DNA of 5,275 nt from Clostridia bacterium. Its GTDB lineage: Bacteria > Bacillota > Clostridia > Christensenellales > Aristaeellaceae. Location of the stretch: the NCBI GenBank assembly GCA_009776385.1, contig WRFT01000138.1, positions 1-5,275 of the forward strand, in the 5' to 3' direction. Positions 1-5,275 of the stretch are shown here, piece after piece. The notes under the pieces were generated by a model. The model did not search any database and was not told the DNA's origin. It saw only the letters and a list, made by a program, of their open reading frames with translations. The position numbers and the translations under genes were made by a program. How positions within the stretch are numbered: position 1 is the first letter of the stretch; each line of letters begins with the position of its first letter.

Positions 1-1220
1 CGCTGCTCATTCCCGAATCGCTCCTGTTAAAAGAGGCGGAGCATGTGGAGGGTTTCGCGCCGGAGGTAGCGTGGGTAACGCACGGCGGCGGCGAGCTTCT
101 GCAAGAGCGGCTGGCCGTCCGGCCGACATCGGAGGTGCTGTTCTGCGCGATGTACTCTAAATGGGTGCAATCCTGGCGCGACCTGCCGATGAAATACAAC
201 CAATGGTGTTCCGTCATGCGCTGGGAAAAATCGACGCGCCCGTTTTTAAGAACCTCGGAGTTTTTGTGGCAGGAGGGACACACCGTACACGCCACGCCCG
301 AGGAGGCGCAGGAAGAGACGCTTTTGATGCTGGAGGTCTACCGTCGTTTTGCCCAGGAGGTCGCCGCCATTCCCGTTTATTGCGGTAAGAAAAGCGACAA
401 GGAAAAATTCGCGGGCGCGCAGGCCACCTACTCTATCGAGGCGATGATGCAGGATGGAAAGGCGCTGCAAGCCGGTACGTCGCATCATTTCGGAACCAAT
501 TTTACTGAGCCGTTTGATGTCTCTTTTTTGGATAAGGACGGCACGTTAAAGTTCGCGCATGAAACCTCCTGGGGGATGTCCGCGCGTATGATCGGCGCGA
601 TTATCATGACCCACGGCGATGAACGCGGATTAAAACTGCCCCCGGGGCTCGCGCCCATACAGGTCGTCATCGTACCCGTGGCGGCGCACAAGCCCGGCGT
701 GCTTGAAAAATGCGGCGAGATATTCAACCGCCTGAAGCAATCGGGCCTTCGTGTCAAGTTAGACAGCCGCGACCATGTGTCCCCGGGGTGGAAGTTTAAC
801 GAATGGGAGCTAAAGGGCGTCCCGGTCAGGCTGGAAATCGGCCCTCGGGATATCGCCCAAAACGCCTGCGTGGCCGTACGCCGCGATATCAACGAAAAAA
901 CGCCCCTGTCGCTGGACAGCCTTGAAACCGCGCTGCCCGAGTTGCTAAACGACATACGCCGGAGTATGTTTGACTCCGCGCTCGCCTTCAGGGACAGTCA
1001 CACGGCGGTAGCCGGCGATATGGACGCGCTGACCCGCCAGGTGAACAGCGGTTACGCCAAATCCATGTGGTGCGGTAAACGCGCATGCGAGGATAAAATA
1101 AAGGAATGCACCTCCGCCACCAGCCGTAACATGCCCTTCGATCAAACACCCGTGGGGGACACCTGTGTTTGCTGCGGCGAAAAGGCGGATACGGTCATCT
1201 ACTTTGCCAAGGCGTATTAA
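1..1220 (+). CDS. proS: Prolyl-tRNA synthetase, type 3 (archaeal/eukaryote-like), 5'-truncated by window
   Basis: Charges tRNA-Pro with proline in the cytoplasm (class II aminoacyl-tRNA synthetase). The reading frame is open from base 3, giving 405 visible residues; family members are about 475-480, so roughly 70 N-terminal residues lie outside. Visible residues: RPTSE at 40-44; class II motif 2 with RWE at 73-75; the GTSHHFGTNF proline-site segment at about 158-167; motif 3 around SWGMSARMIGA (189-199); anticodon-binding domain from about 217, including KFNEWELKGVP near 264-274. The C-terminal zinc-type domain has C357-x4-C362 and C388-x2-C391, and the chain ends in tyrosine as expected for type 3 enzymes. 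No type-1 editing (INS) insertion is seen between motifs 2 and 3. A GTG at 45 is not the true start, because the homologous sequence continues upstream (LLIPESLLLKEAEH). Likely first gene of a unit with the two genes that follow. Confidence 0.97.
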   Translation, partial: LLIPESLLLKEAEHVEGFAPEVAWVTHGGGELLQERLAVRPTSEVLFCAMYSKWVQSWRDLPMKYNQWCSVMRWEKSTRPFLRTSEFLWQEGHTVHATPEEAQEETLLMLEVYRRFAQEVAAIPVYCGKKSDKEKFAGAQATYSIEAMMQDGKALQAGTSHHFGTNFTEPFDVSFLDKDGTLKFAHETSWGMSARMIGAIIMTHGDERGLKLPPGLAPIQVVIVPVAAHKPGVLEKCGEIFNRLKQSGLRVKLDSRDHVSPGWKFNEWELKGVPVRLEIGPRDIAQNACVAVRRDINEKTPLSLDSLETALPELLNDIRRSMFDSALAFRDSHTAVAGDMDALTRQVNSGYAKSMWCGKRACEDKIKECTSATSRNMPFDQTPVGDTCVCCGEKADTVIYFAKAY

Positions 1221-1221
1221 G

Positions 1222-1234
1222 GGCCGCAACGGCC
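1222..1234 (+). other. Short GC hairpin between proS and the membrane-protein gene
   Basis: GGCCG (1222-1226) and CGGCC (1230-1234) form a perfect 5-bp stem with a CAA loop, right after the proS stop and four bases before the next ribosome binding site. No U-tract follows, so it is not a standard intrinsic terminator. It may protect an mRNA end, modulate the next gene, or be a chance product of GC-rich sequence. Confidence 0.3.
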
Positions 1235-1237
1235 GCC

Positions 1238-1243
1238 GGGAGG
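1238..1243 (+). promoter_or_regulatory. Ribosome binding site of the membrane-protein gene
   Basis: GGGAGG lies 4 bases before ATG 1248 and 7 bases before ATG 1251. The spacing favours ATG 1251, although the adjacent ATG 1248 is possible. It rules against the in-frame TTG at 1245, which sits only one base after the site. Confidence 0.75.
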
Positions 1244-1250
1244 TTTGATG

Positions 1251-2045
1251 ATGCTTAAAAACACATTCGCCTGTATAAAAGGCCGTACAAAGGGCCTGTA
1301 TAAAGGGTTTTTCGTGTTGCTGCTTTTGTGGTTGGCGGCGCTGGTCCCTCTGGCCGCGCTGGCGGCCAAGGCCAAGGCGCTGTCGCTGCTATGCCCGGTT
1401 CTGATGCTTTTTTTCGTACTGCCCGCACGCGTTTCCTCGGCGGACGCACTGATGCGGTTCGCGCGGGGCGGCGCGTTTATCTCCCCCGCGCTGATCAGCT
1501 ACGCGCAATACCCAAAGAAACTGGCTTATGTCATCAAACAAATCATTAAAATCGCCTTATTTGTCATTCCGTTGGCCGCGCTGGCAGGCTATGTGGTTTA
1601 TTTGTTAAAAGGCGGGGTGGATTTTATTACGCTCATCATTCTGATTAAAAATCTGGGCGGCACCATTCCAAAGGGCTTATTCGTATGCCTTCTTATCGCC
1701 GTGGCGGCTTTCATACCCATATTGATAGGCATGGGCCTTTATTGCGCCGATAGGTTTTATCAGTCCGGCTATGTCAAAACACCGCCGCCTGTTTCCCGGC
1801 GCACGGCGCTTAAAAGCGGCCTGCTCAGTTTTTGCTTGCTTTTACCCGCCATTGCGCTGGTCATCGCAGCCATTATAACGGCGGGCATCCGTTTTGTTGA
1901 AAGCTTCGGGCAGGACAGATCGGGCTTGCGGCCCGCCCTGTTTATGCTGGCGGCGGCGGTGCTGTATTACTTGCCTACGGCGCCCATTCGTAAACTCATC
2001 ACACCCGTGATGCTGATGAATCGTGAAGGGAAGCCCCGTGCCTGA
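1251..2045 (+). CDS. Uncharacterised six-helix membrane protein
   Basis: I do not recognise this 264-residue protein. It is strongly hydrophobic, with about six probable membrane segments near residues 19-39, 43-59, 98-119, 142-164, 190-212 and 227-245. The N-terminus (MLKNTFACIKGRTKGLYKG) is positively charged, and a basic tail (RKLITPVMLMNREGKPRA) closes the chain, so both ends are probably cytoplasmic. A longer polar loop (about 60-97) separates helices 2 and 3, and a second one with PPPVSRR (178-184) separates helices 4 and 5. No catalytic motif, ATP-binding site or transporter signature is visible. The start is chosen by distance from GGGAGG; ATG 1248 is the alternative. The gene starts 30 bp after proS and overlaps the methyltransferase by 8 bp, so it is probably co-transcribed with both. 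Codon use and composition match the neighbours, so there is no sign of transfer. A transport or envelope role is only a guess. Confidence 0.85.
   Translation: MLKNTFACIKGRTKGLYKGFFVLLLLWLAALVPLAALAAKAKALSLLCPVLMLFFVLPARVSSADALMRFARGGAFISPALISYAQYPKKLAYVIKQIIKIALFVIPLAALAGYVVYLLKGGVDFITLIILIKNLGGTIPKGLFVCLLIAVAAFIPILIGMGLYCADRFYQSGYVKTPPPVSRRTALKSGLLSFCLLLPAIALVIAAIITAGIRFVESFGQDRSGLRPALFMLAAAVLYYLPTAPIRKLITPVMLMNREGKPRA
2027..2033 (+). promoter_or_regulatory. Ribosome binding site that decides the methyltransferase start
   Basis: AGGGAAG, inside the end of the membrane-protein gene, has its AGGG core (2027-2030) 7 bases before GTG 2038. The earlier in-frame GTG at 2023 has no comparable site upstream. 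Confidence 0.55.
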
Positions 2046-2625
2046 TCATTATTTTACCGGCCTGCCCTCCTCGCCCGCGCGCGTTCGGCAATGGGAAGAA
2101 ACCATTCTGGGCGCGCGGTTGACGTTTGAAACGGACGCGGGCGTTTTTTCCGCGGGCGCGGTGGACAGGGGAACGCGCCTGTTATTAAACAGCCTGCCGC
2201 GCCTGACGGGCGATGTGCTGGATTTAGGCTGCGGATGGGGCGTCATTGGCGTAACGCTGCTGGCCGCCATGCCGGGCATATGTATGACCATGACGGATAT
2301 TAACCAGCGGGCGTTACAACTGACACGGCGGAACCTGATAATCAATCATAGGGAAGCGCAGGTCGTGGAGGGCGGGTTTCCCGCCCTGCCCGAACGGCTC
2401 TTCCACGCTATTGTGACCAATCCGCCCATCCGCATGGGCAAGCAAACCGTATACGGCCTGTTTCAGGAAAGCCGGTCGCATCTTCACCCGGACGGCGCGC
2501 TCTTTTTGGTCATCAGAAAGCGGCAGGGCGCGGATTCCGCACGGCATTTTTTACATGAGCATTTCGGGGAAGTGGCCACCCTTAAAAAGAGCGGCGGATA
2601 CGAAGTCATCCGCGCGCGTCCTTAA
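2038..2625 (+). CDS. Class I SAM-dependent methyltransferase, RsmC/YbxB-like
   Basis: A probable S-adenosylmethionine-dependent methyltransferase of the small single-domain RsmC/RlmG-like group (Bacillus YbxB type), 195 residues, close to the usual 200. The group is related to enzymes that methylate guanine N2 in rRNA, but the substrate of this one cannot be read from sequence. Seen: the family N-terminus PDHYFTGLPSS (2-12); TDAGVFSAGAVDRGTRLLL (32-50); SAM-binding motif I DLGCGWG (62-68); TDIN (86-89) at the acidic ribose-contact position; the catalytic-type TNPPIR (127-132); and C-terminal IRKRQGADS and GGYEVIRAR. The chosen start is GTG 2038, supported by AGGG spacing and by the family-like N-terminus; starting at GTG 2023 would add five unusual residues. 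The start overlaps the upstream membrane-protein gene by 8 bp, suggesting translational coupling. The gene converges on the helicase gene 39 bp away. Confidence 0.9.
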   Translation: MPDHYFTGLPSSPARVRQWEETILGARLTFETDAGVFSAGAVDRGTRLLLNSLPRLTGDVLDLGCGWGVIGVTLLAAMPGICMTMTDINQRALQLTRRNLIINHREAQVVEGGFPALPERLFHAIVTNPPIRMGKQTVYGLFQESRSHLHPDGALFLVIRKRQGADSARHFLHEHFGEVATLKKSGGYEVIRARP

Positions 2626-2650
2626 CGGCCGCCTCAAGAATTGGCCGTTA
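2623..2650. terminator. Inverted repeat at the convergent gene junction, possible weak terminator
   Basis: TAACGGCC (2623-2630) and GGCCGTTA (2643-2650) form a perfect 8-bp stem around a 12-base loop. The left arm starts at the TAA stop of the methyltransferase gene. The + strand continues A-rich (TATAAAACC) and the - strand continues AAGGACG, so neither direction has the U-tract of a strong intrinsic terminator. Its position between two converging operons is the main support for a termination or 3'-end role. Confidence 0.35.
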
Positions 2651-2664
2651 TATAAAACCAAACA

Positions 2665-4911
2665 CTATGCTTGCCAAAAGGCTTCAAGCGCCTCGGCAAG
2701 GCTGCCCTCGCGCATCATCCAGTGAGACGGGCACAACCTCGCGTAGGCGTTTTCCTCATACCGCGCGTCAATCAGCAAGGCCGCGCCCTTATCCGTCTCC
2801 GACCGTATCACGCGCCCGGCGGCCTGTAAAATTTTATGCATGCCCGGGATACGGTAGGCAAAGTGAAAGCCGTCTCCAAAACGCGTTTCACTGTATTCAC
2901 GCAGCGCTTCCTGGTACGGGTTGACCTGCGGCAAGCCAACACCCACCAGCGCCGCGCCGCTTAAACAATCACCGGGTAAATCCACCCCCTCGGCGAAAAT
3001 GCCGCCCAGCACGCACATCCCCAGCAGCGTGCCGTCTCCCGAAAGGAATCGGTCTAAATACGCGTCCCGCGCGGCTTCATCCATCCCGCGTTCCTGCAGC
3101 GCCAAAGGCAGGTCTCCCAGCAGGCCCGCTACCAGGTTTAAATACGCGAAGGAAGGGAAAAACGCGATATACTTGCCGGGTTTGGCCGTAAACAGCGCGC
3201 GTATGGCCTCGGCCACCCGGCCCGCCGTCCGTTCCCGCGCGCCGTAACGCGTATCCACGCTGACGCGTTTGACAAAGAACTGTTCGGGCGGAAAAGGCGA
3301 GGGGATGCGATAGGCCTTGTCCGTTTCCTCCGCGCCCAGAAGCGTTTTCATGTCATAAAGCGGAGAGAGCGTGGCCGAGAAAAAAGCGGTTCCGCGCAGG
3401 CCCTTCGTCACGGCGCGGATATGATGGGATGCGTCCAGGCAAAGGGCGGTCAGCCTTTTGGAACGCTGGCCGCCTTGCAGTAAATACGCATGGCATTCAC
3501 CCGTCAGAGAGTCTAAAAACAGCTTGATGGCCATCAGCGCGTCAAAGTGCGCGTCCGTTGCGGCGCCGTTACCTATGGCATCCAGCAGCGCTTCCTTCAG
3601 TTCCGCCAAAATATCCGGCAGTTCGCCCCCCGCGATGTCCGCCGCGCTCGCTTCCTCCATCTGCAAGATAAAACGGATGGCGCGGGAGAGGCGTTTATAA
3701 AGCGGGTGGCTGCGTTTTTTCAGGGGCAGCCTTAAGGCGCGCAGCGCCGCGGTATCCAAGCAAGCCGACAGCATGTCCCGTACGCGGGGCGCGAGGTTAT
3801 GGCTTTCATCCGCCAGCAGGGTCATATCGCGGCGCGTTTCAAACACCCTCTTGATGCGTACCATCGGGTCAAAGGCGTAGTTATAATCGGCTATGACCAC
3901 ATCCGCTATTTCGCACAGCGTCAATGAAAACTCAAAGGGGCACACCCGATGGCGCGCCGCCGTATCCGCTATGACCCGCTCATTCCAGTCTTCCAAGGGC
4001 AGAATGGCTTGTATGGCGTCGGGAAGCCTTATAAAAAAGCCGATGGCGTACGGACAGGACTCCGTGTCGCAGGCGGCCTGCCGGGGGCATTGCTTTTCGC
4101 GGGCTGTCAGTGTCAGCGTCCAAAGGGATAACGGGCGTACGCGGAACAGCCTTAAGCATTCCAGCGCGGCCTTGCGCTGGGTGGTGCGGGCGGTCAGATA
4201 GAATACCTGTTGCGTCATTCCCTGCCCCATGGCCATCAAGGCGGGAAAGATCGCCGCCGCGGATTTTCCCGTACCGGTAGGCATCTCACACAGGACGCGT
4301 TCGCCGCGGCGTATGGCGCCGTATACCGCCGCGGCCATCTCCCGCTGCCCCTTCCTGTAGGTATCATAAGGGAAACGCAGGTCACACAGGGTGGCATCCC
4401 GGCAGGTGCGATGTGCCGCGAGTGTTTTTTGCCAGGCGAGGTAGCGCCGGTATAAATCGATAAAAACCTCCGTGCAGGCCAAGGCGGATAGCGTCCGCGT
4501 AAAACGGGCCAGGCATTCCCCCGATCTGTTGACATAACATACGGAAACCGTCACGGCCTTTATGCCGCGCAGCGCGCAAAGCATATAGGCGTAAACAACG
4601 GCCTGCGCGTCATGCGCGGGCATCGGTTCACGCGGAGGCGTTTCCCCCGTGTACAGCTTTATTTCTTCAATCTCGGGGAACTCCCCGTCCAAAAAACCGT
4701 CCATGCGCCCGGACAGCGTCAGCGTTTGACCGTCCAAGTACACGCATTCCATGGACAGCATTACCTCCGCTTCCCAGCCGTCCTGAAGCGCCGCTTGGCG
4801 CGCGCGATGCGATAACATGCCTTCCTGCATGTCGCGCGGGGATGCGCCGCGCGAAAGATTCTCGCCGTGATACGTAAATTCCACCAGTTCGCGCACGGAC
4901 AGGCGCGTCAT
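2665..4911 (-). CDS. PD-(D/E)XK nuclease fused to XPD/DinG-type Fe-S DNA helicase
   Basis: A 748-residue two-domain DNA-processing enzyme, predicted cytoplasmic. Residues about 1-165 form a RecB/Cas4-like nuclease domain: H35, D71 in GRMDG (68-72), E83-I-K85, and Q103xxxY107 fit the catalytic set. Residues about 180-748 form a superfamily 2 DinG/XPD helicase: Q-motif-like YRKGQR (185-190); Walker A PTGTGKS (211-217); motif Ia LTARTTQ (239-245); four cysteines C275, C281, C286 and C324 for a 4Fe-4S cluster; ADYNYAFDP (341-349); DESH (368-371) instead of DEAH; motif III FFSATLSPL (510-518); motif V GGIFAEGVDLPGD (636-648); motif VI QAAGRVIR (696-703). The family is known to unwind DNA 5'-to-3' using ATP; the role of this fused form is uncertain, probably repair or replication-fork processing. 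ATG 4911 has a strong GGAGGG site and shares a base with the DUF554 stop. No frameshift is seen. Confidence 0.95.
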   Translation of the reverse strand: MTRLSVRELVEFTYHGENLSRGASPRDMQEGMLSHRARQAALQDGWEAEVMLSMECVYLDGQTLTLSGRMDGFLDGEFPEIEEIKLYTGETPPREPMPAHDAQAVVYAYMLCALRGIKAVTVSVCYVNRSGECLARFTRTLSALACTEVFIDLYRRYLAWQKTLAAHRTCRDATLCDLRFPYDTYRKGQREMAAAVYGAIRRGERVLCEMPTGTGKSAAAIFPALMAMGQGMTQQVFYLTARTTQRKAALECLRLFRVRPLSLWTLTLTAREKQCPRQAACDTESCPYAIGFFIRLPDAIQAILPLEDWNERVIADTAARHRVCPFEFSLTLCEIADVVIADYNYAFDPMVRIKRVFETRRDMTLLADESHNLAPRVRDMLSACLDTAALRALRLPLKKRSHPLYKRLSRAIRFILQMEEASAADIAGGELPDILAELKEALLDAIGNGAATDAHFDALMAIKLFLDSLTGECHAYLLQGGQRSKRLTALCLDASHHIRAVTKGLRGTAFFSATLSPLYDMKTLLGAEETDKAYRIPSPFPPEQFFVKRVSVDTRYGARERTAGRVAEAIRALFTAKPGKYIAFFPSFAYLNLVAGLLGDLPLALQERGMDEAARDAYLDRFLSGDGTLLGMCVLGGIFAEGVDLPGDCLSGAALVGVGLPQVNPYQEALREYSETRFGDGFHFAYRIPGMHKILQAAGRVIRSETDKGAALLIDARYEENAYARLCPSHWMMREGSLAEALEAFWQA

Positions 4912-5275
4912 TAAAACCCTCCGGTGATAAGCAGGTAAAGCAGGGGCAGGAATATGGCCGGAAGCATGTCGCCGATGCGTATCTTCTTATCCAATAGTAA
5001 ATTAACGCCAATGCCCAAAACCACCAATCCGCCCGCCGCGCTCATTTCGGTGATGACCGCCGCGGAAAGCGCGGGCGCGCATACGCCCGAAGCCAGCGTG
5101 ATACCGCCTTGATACACCAATATCGTAACAGCGGACAGCGCGACACCCGGCCCCAGGGTGGACGCGAAGATAATGGAGGCGACGCCGTCCAACACCGACT
5201 TGGCCAGCAGGGTGGTATGATCCCCCTTCAAGCCGCTTTCCAAAGAGCCCACAATGGACATGGCGCCCACGCAGA
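4911..5275 (-). CDS. DUF554 family membrane protein (YqgA/YdfK-like), 5' part outside window
   Basis: The C-terminal 120 residues of a DUF554 integral membrane protein; members are usually about 230 residues, so about half is missing beyond the window end. The frame is open to the last base, and the first full codon encodes Cys, giving the family-like CVGAMSIVGSLESGLKGD. A GTG at 5270 lies inside this conserved stretch and is unlikely to be the start. Further family-like features are the conserved LLAKSVLDGVAS segment (22-33) and SAAGGLVVLGIGVNLL (78-93). Probable membrane segments lie at about 29-57 (one or two helices rich in small residues), 79-95 and 101-117, with the short charged DKKIR linker between the last two. 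The function of DUF554 is not established; a transport role is often assumed but nothing here proves it. The gene ends in TAATG with the nuclease-helicase start, so the two share an mRNA. Confidence 0.92.
   Translation of the reverse strand, partial: CVGAMSIVGSLESGLKGDHTTLLAKSVLDGVASIIFASTLGPGVALSAVTILVYQGGITLASGVCAPALSAAVITEMSAAGGLVVLGIGVNLLLDKKIRIGDMLPAIFLPLLYLLITGGF
4917..4922 (-). promoter_or_regulatory. Ribosome binding site of the nuclease-helicase, inside the DUF554 gene end
   Basis: On the - strand GGAGGG is followed by TTTTA and then ATG, a 5-base spacing. The same bases encode the last glycine-phenylalanine of the DUF554 protein, and the stop and start form TAATG. This fixes ATG 4911 as the start and suggests translational coupling. 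Confidence 0.8.

Noticed and set aside
485..1229. Long open frames on the - strand opposite proS (156 and 94 residues).
   Set aside because: They lie wholly opposite a clearly conserved gene, their translations resemble no protein family, and GC-rich coding DNA often leaves such frames open.
1221..1250. The gap after proS as a terminator that would end the proS transcript.
   Set aside because: The stem is only 5 bp and is followed by GGGAGG, not a U-tract; read-through into the next gene is more likely.
1270..1304. The 10-base direct repeat CCTGTATAAA at 1270-1279 and 1295-1304, with a TGTATAAA resembling an extended -10 element.
   Set aside because: The copies are in different reading frames of the membrane-protein gene, there are only two, and no -35 box is visible. 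Probably chance.
4529..4534. A perfect TTGACA on the + strand that could be a -35 box.
   Set aside because: It is inside the helicase gene, antisense, and no TATAAT-like box lies 16-18 bases downstream.
2667..4815. Several + strand open frames of 60-108 residues opposite the nuclease-helicase, and a 114-residue - strand frame at 4667-5011.
   Set aside because: They are shadows of a gene whose motifs run unbroken along its whole length; none has a convincing ribosome binding site or protein-like composition.
2665..4911. Possible CRISPR link, because the protein combines Cas4-like nuclease and DinG-like helicase domains, both seen in Cas proteins.
   Set aside because: No repeat-spacer array or other cas gene is visible; the protein fits a chromosomal DNA-processing family better, and type IV CasDinG proteins lack this N-terminal nuclease as far as I know.

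Overview
The window looks like ordinary chromosomal DNA of a moderately GC-rich Bacillota bacterium, most likely a member of the Clostridia. This is inferred from the type-3 prolyl-tRNA synthetase, the YbxB/RsmC-like methyltransferase, the clostridial style of nuclease-helicase, the strong GGAGG-type ribosome binding sites and the tight gene packing. No closer taxonomic placement can be supported. There is no sign of a phage, insertion sequence, CRISPR array, tRNA or rRNA.

Left half, + strand: the 3' part of proS (cut by the window start), then a six-helix membrane protein of unknown function, then a small class I SAM-dependent methyltransferase of the RsmC/YbxB type. The gap after proS is only about 30 bp and holds a short hairpin and a strong ribosome binding site. 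The membrane-protein and methyltransferase genes overlap by 8 bp. The three therefore read as one transcription unit.

Right half, - strand: a DUF554 membrane-protein gene (its 5' half lies beyond the window end) is joined through a TAATG stop/start to a 748-residue protein. That protein fuses an apparently intact PD-(D/E)XK nuclease domain to an XPD/DinG-type iron-sulfur helicase. The two operons converge on a 39-bp gap carrying an 8-bp inverted repeat that begins at the methyltransferase stop codon.

The most notable item is the nuclease-helicase: all visible catalytic motifs of both halves are present, with a DESH variant of the DEAH box. Its family is recognisable, but to my knowledge its biological role is poorly defined. 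Nothing else here points to a new multi-gene system. No gap exceeds 40 bp, so there is no long non-coding stretch to explain.
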